Below are positions 1-5,933 of a stretch of DNA of 8,402 nucleotides, piece by piece. Below the pieces are notes generated by a model. The model made no database searches. It saw only the letters and a program-made list of their open reading frames with translations, and was not told the origin of the DNA. This DNA is from an uncultured Rhodanobacteraceae bacterium (lineage in GTDB: Bacteria > Pseudomonadota > Gammaproteobacteria > Xanthomonadales > Ahniellaceae). Position 1 is the first letter of the stretch. Every line of letters begins with the position of its first letter. A program made the position numbers and the translations under genes. Location of the stretch: positions 1-8,402 of the forward strand of contig CALMWD010000129.1 in NCBI GenBank assembly GCA_937873105.1. The letters run 5' to 3'.

Positions 1-172
1 GCGCCTCCAGCATCTCCTGCCAGGGCGGTGCTGCGCTGCCGTCAGGCGCGACGGCGACGACGACATCGACGATCGGCGCCGCAGCCGCCGTCGCGGCCAG
101 CATGCCCAAGGCCACGACGGCGGCGAATCGCGCCAGACGCGGCGTCGAACTGGCCGCAGCGCGCGGACTCAC
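1..172 (-). CDS. N-terminal part of an exported protein (3' end beyond window), fifth gene of the PspA operon
   Basis: This is an open frame of 57 codons reading leftwards from a GTG at 172-170 and leaving the window without a stop. The GTG overlaps the TGA of the upstream OmpA-domain gene in a GTGA motif, which is why I chose it; an internal ATG at 103 would cut the signal peptide in half. The product begins with a basic stretch (R4, R12, R15), a hydrophobic run at about 16-31, and an alanine-rich AxA site near residues 29-32, a good Sec signal peptide, so the mature protein is periplasmic or further out. The mature start (VDVVVAVAPDGSAAPPW) is a hydrophobic beta strand followed by a Gly/Ser/Pro loop. 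It faintly recalls the first strand and metal-site loop of a von Willebrand A domain, but the usual DxSxS residues are not intact. I do not recognise the family; function is unknown and the vWA idea is a guess. Confidence 0.72.
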   Translation of the reverse strand, partial: MSPRAAASSTPRLARFAAVVALGMLAATAAAAPIVDVVVAVAPDGSAAPPWQEMLEA

Positions 173-1872
173 TCGAGCGTGAACCACTGCACCTCGACGC
201 GGCGGTTCAGGTCGCTGTCGGGACCGGCCGGTTCTTCCCAGCCGCGGCCGACCACTTCGATGCGGTCGGCGGCGAGGTTCGGGTGCTTCCTGAGCAGGGC
301 GTCGCGCACCGCCTGCGAGCGCTGGCGCGACAGCTCCATCGCCTTCAGTGCCATGTTGCGCACCAGGGCCTGGCCGCCTTCGCGCTCGAACTCGGACATG
401 CGGGCGTTGTCGACATGGCCGCGCAGGACCACGATCGAGCCCGGGCTGACCTGCAGGAAATTCTTGATCGAATCGAGGTACTGCTGGTTCTGTTCGGCGT
501 CGCGATCGAGCACGGCGGAGTTAGGCTCGAAGAAGAAGCGGATGTCCTTGCTGAGCAGGGCGTCGCCTTCGAGCGAGCCGCCGTCGCGGGTCTTGATCGG
601 GGCGATGGCGATGGTCTGCTTCGCGAATTCGGCCTGGCCCTTGAGCGCCTCCAGCGGCTTGCCGTCGAGGAAACGCGCCGGGTCGGCCGGGTTCTTGATC
701 AGCTTGCCGTAGGCCAGCACCGAGGACTGGAAGATGCCGTTGAACGAGCCCGCCGAATCGATGGTTCCGGCGAAGAAGGCCTGGTTCTCCGGCAGATTCG
801 ACAGATGCACTTTCGACAACTCGTCGCGGGTGTCGGCGTCGCTCCACTGGAAGGCCTTGGCGATCGTCGCGACGTGCGCATCGGGATCGTCGCGCACGCG
901 CCGGTTGCCGTCGAGCAATCCGTGCACGAGTCCCTTCACCCAGTCCGGCTTGGCCTGGGCGAAGCCTTTGTTGACCACGAGCAGGTCGGCGATGATCAGC
1001 AGGTTGCGGTTCGAGACCAGCATCTTGGCCTTGCCCGAAGACGCCTCGATCACTTCGTCGGTGCGTGGCGACCAGCCGACGCAGCCGTTCAGGCGCGCGT
1101 TGCCGGTCGCGATCTCGTGTTCGTAGGCGTCGCAGGCGATGTCATTGTCCTCGTAGAACACGAGGCCCAGCTGGTCCGACTGCGGGCGTGCGTCGAGGTC
1201 GCGCAGGATCGCCACCGGCACGTTCGCTTCCGAGGCCAGGTAACGGATGAAGAACTCGCTTTCGTTGAATTGCGAGGCCGCCAGCACCTTGCCCTTGAGC
1301 TGGTTGATGCTGCTGATGCCGGCATCGACCACGACCATGTCGGCGCCACGCGAGAAGCCGATCTGCGCCGGCACCGTGACCTCGAACTGGCGGCCGAGCG
1401 CGGCGAGCACGTCGGCGGTGGTCACGCTGGCCGCGACCTTGCCGTTGTTGAGCTTGGACCAGCTCTCTTCCTCGCTCAGCGTCAGCCGCACCTGGAAGCC
1501 GTAGTTCTTCGCGAAGAACGAGTCCGGGTTCGGCGCCAGGCCGCCATTGGCGACGACCAGGCCGGCATAACCGGCGTATTCGCTGATGTCGACGTCGATG
1601 ACGTTGCCGCTGGGCGAGTAGGCCGCCGCGGCATCGAGCGTGGGCAGGCCGTCCACCGGTTCCATCGGCACCGGCGCCTCGTCGTCGACCACCGCGGTCG
1701 CGGGCGCATCGGTCGCGGTCTGCGCCGTCGTCGTGTCGGTTGCGGCCGCATCCTTCTTGTCGCGCAGCATCAGCCACGCGCCCAGTCCGATCAGCGCGAA
1801 GATCAGCAGGAGCGTGATCGCGGTACCGGCGGAATTGCCGCGCATCAGGAATCGGGATGAACGTGGCTTCAT
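169..1872 (-). CDS. Membrane-anchored periplasmic substrate-binding-like / OmpA-domain fusion protein
   Basis: The protein has 567 residues. A basic N-terminus (K2, R4, R7, R11) is followed by one membrane segment at about 16-36 and then RDKK, so the rest should be in the periplasm. A low-complexity Ala/Thr/Asp linker (41-80) leads to a periplasmic-binding-protein-like region (about 90-400), with features of the phosphate/NMT1-type class II solute-binding fold. The C-terminal region (about 440-567) is an OmpA-type peptidoglycan-binding domain: an FFEPNSAVLD opening, GHVDNAR with D488, and DLNRRVEVQWF with R557/R558. Two cysteines, C247 and C264, could form a disulfide. I chose the ATG at 1872-1870 because it overlaps the upstream stop as ATGA and has GGAG seven bases before it; the same frame is open further upstream but that part is antisense noise. 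No ABC permease or ATPase is nearby, so the binding domain is more likely a sensor or adaptor than part of an importer. The OmpA domain would tie the complex to the cell wall. Confidence 0.9.
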   Translation of the reverse strand: MKPRSSRFLMRGNSAGTAITLLLIFALIGLGAWLMLRDKKDAAATDTTTAQTATDAPATAVVDDEAPVPMEPVDGLPTLDAAAAYSPSGNVIDVDISEYAGYAGLVVANGGLAPNPDSFFAKNYGFQVRLTLSEEESWSKLNNGKVAASVTTADVLAALGRQFEVTVPAQIGFSRGADMVVVDAGISSINQLKGKVLAASQFNESEFFIRYLASEANVPVAILRDLDARPQSDQLGLVFYEDNDIACDAYEHEIATGNARLNGCVGWSPRTDEVIEASSGKAKMLVSNRNLLIIADLLVVNKGFAQAKPDWVKGLVHGLLDGNRRVRDDPDAHVATIAKAFQWSDADTRDELSKVHLSNLPENQAFFAGTIDSAGSFNGIFQSSVLAYGKLIKNPADPARFLDGKPLEALKGQAEFAKQTIAIAPIKTRDGGSLEGDALLSKDIRFFFEPNSAVLDRDAEQNQQYLDSIKNFLQVSPGSIVVLRGHVDNARMSEFEREGGQALVRNMALKAMELSRQRSQAVRDALLRKHPNLAADRIEVVGRGWEEPAGPDSDLNRRVEVQWFTLE

Positions 1873-2726
1873 GACGAGGCTCCGGTGGACAGGGGAGGGG
1901 GCTTGCGCGCCGACTGGCGCACGCGTTCGGGCAGGCGCTGCGGCGTGCCCGGCTCGAACACGCCGAGCAGGTCGCGCTGGTTCGACAGCCAGCGGTTGGT
2001 GTCGTTGAACGAGGTGGTCAGCGCGTTCAGCGAGGCGCCGACGGCGCCGTCGTCGGACGCGAGCAGGGCCTGTTCGCGGATCAGGGCGATCTGGTGGTCG
2101 ATGCGCGCGAGTTCGGCCTCGACCTGTTCCAGGCGCTTGGCTGCGTCCTCGTGCGCTTGCTGGCGCTGGTCGATGACCTGCTGCTGCTGTTCCAGGCTGC
2201 GCCGCAGTTCGGCGCTGACGTCGGGCTTCGCGAGCCGCGCCGCGATCTGCTTTTCCTGCTCGGCGAGTTGCGCGCGTTCGCGCGCCGCGGTCTCGATGAC
2301 GCGGCCGATCGAGACCTGCGCGACCAGCAGGCGCAGGTGCAGCCAGACCAGCTGCTCCACGCTGTCGCTGTGGCTGTCGAGCAGGGGCGTGCGCTTCAGC
2401 GTGGCCAGGATTTCGCTGGCGCGGCGTTCGATGTCCTGGTGCCGGCGCTTCTCGGGGTAACCGAGCTGGCCGATCAGTTCGTCGTAACGCGTATCGACCG
2501 GATCGACCTCGGGCAGAGCGCTGCCATCGCCGGCATCGACGGTCTTGCGGAAGCGCGGGTTGCCGGACAGCAGTTTCAGGTAGGCGAGCTCCAGGCCCGC
2601 ACCGACCAGCCACAGGCCCGGGTGGATGAAGGCGCCGAGCAGGCCGATCGCGGCCAACCCGAACCAATTCGGCGGCACCGGCATGCCGAGCGGCCTCGCA
2701 TTGAAGGCGGACCACCAGTACTTCAC
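1869..2726 (-). CDS. Membrane-hairpin protein with long cytoplasmic coiled coil, unknown function
   Basis: The protein has 285 residues and starts with GTG, which overlaps the TGA of the AAA ATPase gene (GTGA); AAGGCGG lies just upstream as ribosome binding site. Its own TGA overlaps the next ATG (ATGA). After an aromatic N-terminus (MKYWWSAFNARP) comes a hydrophobic region at about 21-51 with a proline near its middle (H35-P36). It could be a re-entrant or two-helix hairpin, or a single long membrane helix. Residues 75-140 are mixed helical. Residues 143-222 are rich in Glu, Gln, Ala and Arg with heptad-like spacing and a QQQQ run near 180-183, which predicts a coiled coil. The tail (258-285) is Pro/Arg/Ser-rich and probably disordered. 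I know no named family. Lying between the ATPase and the periplasmic fusion protein, it is a plausible membrane adaptor linking the cytoplasmic PspA/ATPase pair to the periplasmic parts; that role is inferred from order and topology only. Confidence 0.87.
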   Translation of the reverse strand: MKYWWSAFNARPLGMPVPPNWFGLAAIGLLGAFIHPGLWLVGAGLELAYLKLLSGNPRFRKTVDAGDGSALPEVDPVDTRYDELIGQLGYPEKRRHQDIERRASEILATLKRTPLLDSHSDSVEQLVWLHLRLLVAQVSIGRVIETAARERAQLAEQEKQIAARLAKPDVSAELRRSLEQQQQVIDQRQQAHEDAAKRLEQVEAELARIDHQIALIREQALLASDDGAVGASLNALTTSFNDTNRWLSNQRDLLGVFEPGTPQRLPERVRQSARKPPPLSTGASS

Positions 2727-4372
2727 GCGGCGCCGCCTTGTGCCAGGGCGCGCAGCGCCGGCGGCACGAACTGCATGTCGGTGGCTTCGCGGATGCTGAT
2801 GCGCATCTGGAAGTCGAGCACGTCCGGCGCCACCGGCGGCTGATAGCCCTCAAGACAGGCGGCCAGGGCCTGCGCCGGCGTTTCGTTGGCGGTGCGCACG
2901 CGTCGGTAGACCTTGACCGACAGCGCTTCGGCCGCGCCCGGCGTCAGCAACAGCGGCAGGTCGAGCTGGCTCATCTCGGCGTTGTCGATCACGAGCTCGA
3001 GCCGCTTCAGCAGGGCGTTCAGCAAGGCCGCGCTTTCGGCCGGCGTGGTCGTCGGCAGGAGCGGCACCTTCACGTCGATGCGGCCCGGGCGCTTGAGGTC
3101 GACTTCGATCAGGTCGGGGCGCGAGGTCGCGAGGATCCAGACCACGCGGCCGCGGTTCGAGGCGTCGCTCATTTCCTGCGCGATCATCGAATACAAGCGC
3201 CCCGACAGGCCGCTGTCGCCGCTGCCGGAGTCGCGCTTGCCGAGACTCTGGTCGGCTTCGTCGATGAAGACGATGCAGCGGCCGAGGGCACGGATCAGGC
3301 GGAAGATCTTTTCGAGATTGCCCTCGCTGGAGCCGACCCAGCGGTCGCGGAAGTTCTTGAGCTTGACCACCGGCACGCCGGCCTCGCCGGCCAGGCACTC
3401 GACCAGGAACGTCTTGCCGGTGCCGACCGGGCCGCAGAACAGATAACCCATCGGCATCGCGCGCAGGTCGTGCGCCTGCCACAACGCGATGTCCTGGCGC
3501 AGCCAGGTCTTGAGCGCGTCCTGGGCGTGGTAGTTCGCCAGCGTCTTCTTCGATTCGATGAACTCGATCAGCCCGGCCGAGTCGGCCTCGACCATCTGCT
3601 TCTTGGCGCCGACCCAGTCGGCATTGCCGAGCGGCCGGCCCTCGTGTTCGCGCAGCTTCACCAGCGCATGGAGCGCGGTGACGGTGACGCCGGCCAGCAG
3701 CGGCGCGGCATCGTGGCCGTCGTCGTTGGCGAAGGCCTTGCGATGGTCGACGCGCAGCTGCGCCAGCGCCTGCTCGATGGTGGCGACGTCGGGCAGGGGC
3801 ACGCGCACGCGCGCCACGCGCGGATTCGTCGCGATCATCGGGTGCAGGTCGTTGAGGTTGTCGGCGATCAGGAAACTCGCGAACGGCAGCTCGGTGAACG
3901 GCGGTTCGGCGGCCCAATCCCGCACCAGGCTGGCCAGGCTCGCGGTCTCGAATTCGCCCTGGCGGTTCGCCGGCAGGATCTGGTCGGCGCCGCGCACGAT
4001 GCAGGCGATGTGTTCGACCTTGTCGCGGCCCATCGCGCTGAGGTTGGCGCGATAACGCAGGTAGCGCGTGATCAGTTCGACCGCCGCGCGCGGTTCGCGC
4101 GTTTGCGCGCCCACGAGCTGCGCCCCCGGCCATTTCTGGAAGGCTTCGCTCGCGCGCCCCACGCTGAGGCCGTTGCCGGGGTCGTACAGGAACACGAGTT
4201 CGAAGCCCGACAGCAGTTGCGCATCGAGGAAGGCGGTCAGCGAAACGAAGCGGCCGCGGCTCGGAAAGCGGTCGGCGACATTGCCGTACAACACGAACTG
4301 GCCATGCGCGCCGCTTTCGTAGGCCAGCGCGAGTTCACGGGCCCAGGCGGGCGCGTCGCCCTCGATCGGCAT
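2723..4372 (-). CDS. AAA+ ATPase (Vps4/FtsH/Cdc48-like module) with degenerate N-terminal AAA-like half
   Basis: The protein has 549 residues. The C-terminal half is a complete classic AAA+ module: Walker A GPVGTGKT (314-321); a pore-loop-1 like segment RWVGSSE with the aromatic W345; Walker B IVFIDEAD (367-374) with D371/E372; sensor-1 region ILATSRPD (413-420), with Ser where Asn is usual; and the second region of homology ending KRPGRID with candidate arginine fingers R428 and R431. Substrates are normally threaded through or remodelled by such hexamers. Residues 20-200 lack a P-loop but keep the order of an AAA core: strand FVLYGNV, strand FELVFLYDPG, a Walker-B-like HIACIVRGAD (121-130), then a sensor-1-like stretch and VPLPD (191-195). 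I read this as a decayed first AAA domain. The start codon is 3 bp after the PspA stop. By analogy with Vps4 acting on ESCRT-III, its substrate may be the PspA-family filament encoded just upstream; that pairing is inference. Confidence 0.94.
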   Translation of the reverse strand: MPIEGDAPAWARELALAYESGAHGQFVLYGNVADRFPSRGRFVSLTAFLDAQLLSGFELVFLYDPGNGLSVGRASEAFQKWPGAQLVGAQTREPRAAVELITRYLRYRANLSAMGRDKVEHIACIVRGADQILPANRQGEFETASLASLVRDWAAEPPFTELPFASFLIADNLNDLHPMIATNPRVARVRVPLPDVATIEQALAQLRVDHRKAFANDDGHDAAPLLAGVTVTALHALVKLREHEGRPLGNADWVGAKKQMVEADSAGLIEFIESKKTLANYHAQDALKTWLRQDIALWQAHDLRAMPMGYLFCGPVGTGKTFLVECLAGEAGVPVVKLKNFRDRWVGSSEGNLEKIFRLIRALGRCIVFIDEADQSLGKRDSGSGDSGLSGRLYSMIAQEMSDASNRGRVVWILATSRPDLIEVDLKRPGRIDVKVPLLPTTTPAESAALLNALLKRLELVIDNAEMSQLDLPLLLTPGAAEALSVKVYRRVRTANETPAQALAACLEGYQPPVAPDVLDFQMRISIREATDMQFVPPALRALAQGGAA

Positions 4373-4375
4373 CGA

Positions 4376-5134
4376 TCAGCCCTGCTGCGATTCGGACGGT
4401 TTCTCGGCGGCGCCGCCCATGCTGCGCGCGGCGGCGGCCGGGGCGGCCTCGCCGCCGAGCGACAGGCCTTCGGCCGCGGCGAAGTCGGCCAGGGCCTGGT
4501 CGGCCAGCGCGGTCATCTCGGCTTCCTTGAGGTTCACGTCGGTCATGTCGATGGCGTCCTTGGCGACGCGGGCACGGCCGGCGGCCTTGGTGCGTTCTTC
4601 CTCGACCATCTCGTGCAGCCGGTTCAGGGTGTCGCCGGAACCGCCGATGCTGCCGATCATGCCGGCCGCCATCTCGTTCATCTCGGCCATCGCCTTCTTC
4701 ATCTTCATGTCGTTGATCGCGCCCTTGAGGCTTTCGATCTTCGCGCGCGCGGCATTGACCGCCACGTCGCGCGCCTTGATCAGGTCCTTGTAGGTGCCCT
4801 CGGCCGCCTCAAGCTGCTTGCGGTTCTCTTCCAGCTCGCGCGAAACGGTCTGCAGGCGCAGCGCATACTGGCCCGCCGCCTGCTTGTTGCCGGCGCGCAG
4901 GTGCGCGGTGGTCTTGGCGCGCAGTTCCGCTTCTTCCGATTCGAGCTTGCGCACCTGCGACATCAGCCGCTCGGCCAGTCCGGCATGGCCGGCCAGGCCC
5001 TGGTTGTACTGGGCGATCTGCTTGCGCAGGTTCTCCTGCTCCAGTTCCAGCAGCGCCTCCGGGTTCCGCTTCTCCACGTCCTTGACGAACATCGCGAAGA
5101 TGCCCTTGAACACATTGATCAGGCGCTGGAACAT
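4376..5134 (-). CDS. PspA/IM30 (Vipp1)-family membrane-associated coiled-coil protein
   Basis: The protein has 252 residues, near the size of Vipp1/IM30 and slightly longer than E. coli PspA. It opens with a short amphipathic helix (MFQRLINVFKGIF), the part that inserts into stressed membranes in this family. A long charged helical hairpin follows (about 25-155), including a KLESEEAELRAKTTAHLRAGN segment typical of PspA. A glycine-rich break (GMIGSIGGSGDT, 158-169) precedes another helix (170-220). The last 30 residues are an Ala/Gly/Ser tail, probably disordered. The family forms ESCRT-III-like rods and rings on the cytoplasmic face of the inner membrane. The ATG at 5134-5132 is preferred because AAGGAG sits seven bases ahead; a TTG 18 bp upstream would put that site inside the gene. 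It heads the five-gene minus-strand operon. No pspB, pspC or pspF is visible, so it belongs to a lineage organised differently from the classic enterobacterial operon. I left the symbol blank because pspA and yjfJ-type paralogues cannot be separated by eye. Confidence 0.92.
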   Translation of the reverse strand: MFQRLINVFKGIFAMFVKDVEKRNPEALLELEQENLRKQIAQYNQGLAGHAGLAERLMSQVRKLESEEAELRAKTTAHLRAGNKQAAGQYALRLQTVSRELEENRKQLEAAEGTYKDLIKARDVAVNAARAKIESLKGAINDMKMKKAMAEMNEMAAGMIGSIGGSGDTLNRLHEMVEEERTKAAGRARVAKDAIDMTDVNLKEAEMTALADQALADFAAAEGLSLGGEAAPAAAARSMGGAAEKPSESQQG

Positions 5135-5140
5135 GACCAC

Positions 5141-5146
5141 TCCTTG
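5141..5146 (-). promoter_or_regulatory. Ribosome binding site of the PspA-family gene
   Basis: Read on the minus strand, AAGGAG lies seven bases before the ATG at 5134. It is the best Shine-Dalgarno match in the window and decides the start of the PspA-family gene against the upstream in-frame TTG at 5152. Confidence 0.85.
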
Positions 5147-5175
5147 CAACAAACTGTGAGCCTCGCGGCGACGCC

Positions 5176-5196
5176 CGCAAACTTAGCGCGTTTGCG
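5176..5196. promoter_or_regulatory. Inverted repeat, candidate operator between divergent genes
   Basis: The arms CGCAAAC (5176-5182) and GTTTGCG (5190-5196) are perfect inverted repeats of 7 bp with a 7-bp spacer. Their 14-bp centre spacing would put both half sites in the range used by helix-turn-helix dimers. It covers the -10 of the proposed operon promoter. A second, overlapping inverted repeat, TTGCGC/GCGCAA, lies at 5192-5207. No run of T follows on either strand, so it does not look like an intrinsic terminator. Which protein binds is unknown, as no regulator gene is in the window. Confidence 0.4.
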
Positions 5197-5207
5197 CGCG
5201 GGCGCAA
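5180..5207 (-). promoter_or_regulatory. Possible sigma70-type promoter of the PspA operon
   Basis: On the minus strand TTGCGC (5207-5202) and TAAGTT (5185-5180) are separated by 16 bases, placing a start near 5173 and a leader of about 40 bases before the ATG at 5134. The -35 keeps TTG and the -10 keeps TA and the last T, so the match is weak. It is the most AT-rich spot in the divergent region, which favours melting. It overlaps the inverted repeat at 5176-5196, so a repressor bound there would block it. Confidence 0.35.
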
Positions 5208-5212
5208 GGGGC

Positions 5213-5229
5213 AGCATGCTGCGCACCAA
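5213..5229 (-). promoter_or_regulatory. Possible sigma54 (-24/-12) promoter of the PspA operon
   Basis: On the minus strand TTGGTGCGCAGCATGCT carries GG and GC exactly ten bases apart, the invariant spacing of sigma54 promoters, with the TTGG and TGCT edges also matching; four of the consensus positions differ. Transcription would begin near 5203, about 70 bases before the PspA gene. Classic pspA operons are sigma54-dependent, which raises the prior. Against it, GG-N10-GC is common by chance in DNA this GC-rich, and no enhancer-binding activator is encoded here. Confidence 0.25.
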
Positions 5230-5247
5230 TGTCAGGGGACCGCGACC

Positions 5248-5859
5248 ATGCCCGCCACCGATCCGCGCATCGACGCCTACATCGCGAAGTCCGCCGAGTT
5301 CGCGCGACCGATCCTGGAACGCCTCCGCGCGCTGGTGCACGGGGCGTTGCCCGCGGTCGAGGAGTCGATCAAGTGGGGCATGCCGCACTTCCTGCACGAG
5401 GGCAGGATCCTGTGCGGCATGGCGGCGTTCAAGGCGCATTGCGCCTTCGGCTTCTGGCACGGCAAGGCCGTGCTCGGCGAAGACGCCAGCGACGCGGCCA
5501 TGGGGCAACTCGGGCGCATCACCTCGCTCAAGGACCTGCCGAGCGCGACGACGATGAAGACCTGGATCAAGGCGGCGCTGGCTGCGCGGGCGGCGGTTGC
5601 GTCACGGCCGAAGGCGAGGAAGGCCGCGGCGTCCGCGCCTGAACTCGTGCTCCCGGACGACCTGGCTGCCGCGTTCGCGCAGAAGGCACATGCCGCCGCG
5701 CGCAAGACCTTCGATGCCTTCCCGCCGGGCGCGAAGCGCGACTACATCGAGTGGATCGTGACCGCCAAGCAGGCCGCGACCCGCGAGCGGCGCCTGGCGC
5801 AGACGCTGGAATGGCTGGCCGAAGGCAAGCGCCGAAACTGGAAATACGAGTCCTGCTGA
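5248..5859 (+). CDS. DUF1801 + YdeI/OmpD-associated (OmdA) two-domain protein
   Basis: The protein has 203 residues. Residues 15-112 match the DUF1801/YdhG-like fold (similar in shape to frataxin): the opening helix with RPILERLRALVHGALP, then EESIKWGMPHF, the strand pair around LCGMAAFKAHCAFGFW and the closing helix with TMKTWIKAAL. An Ala/Lys-rich linker (113-130) leads to the C-terminal YdeI/OmdA segment (133-200), with KTFDAFPPGAKRDYIEWI, the AKQAATRERR motif and a final RRNWKY. YdeI-type proteins are small cytoplasmic proteins loosely linked in the literature to envelope stress and peptide or bacteriocin resistance; their biochemical role is unclear. AGGGGA at 5234-5239, eight bases before the ATG, supports the start. 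It is transcribed away from the PspA operon across a 113-bp gap, so the two could share control, but the same arrangement arises by chance. Confidence 0.9.
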   Translation: MPATDPRIDAYIAKSAEFARPILERLRALVHGALPAVEESIKWGMPHFLHEGRILCGMAAFKAHCAFGFWHGKAVLGEDASDAAMGQLGRITSLKDLPSATTMKTWIKAALAARAAVASRPKARKAAASAPELVLPDDLAAAFAQKAHAAARKTFDAFPPGAKRDYIEWIVTAKQAATRERRLAQTLEWLAEGKRRNWKYESC

Positions 5860-5933
5860 GCCGCGATTGATCCAACGCAAGTGGCGCCGGCCGCGTTCCG
5901 CCACACTGCGCACGCCCATCGCGGAGCGAGTCC

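Noticed and set aside
28..1860. Long plus-strand open frame (610 codons) opposite the SBP-OmpA gene
   Set aside because: Its translation is Arg/Val/His-rich with no domain or ribosome site, a usual antisense shadow in GC-rich DNA. The minus-strand frame has a membrane segment and a recognisable OmpA domain.
1873..2853. Upstream extension of the SBP-OmpA frame to 894 residues
   Set aside because: The extra 327 residues are Arg/Ala/Pro-rich noise over the coiled-coil gene. The ATG at 1872 has a ribosome site, an ATGA overlap and an immediate membrane anchor.
5135..5152. TTG start six codons upstream in the PspA-family gene
   Set aside because: The AAGGAG site would then lie inside the coding region; the ATG at 5134 gives ideal spacing and the family's usual amphipathic N-terminus.
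2738..5557. Very long plus-strand open frame (939 codons) across the AAA+ and PspA genes
   Set aside because: It covers two well-supported minus-strand genes and continues into another frame of the YdeI-type gene; its composition is that of antisense codon bias, with no family features.
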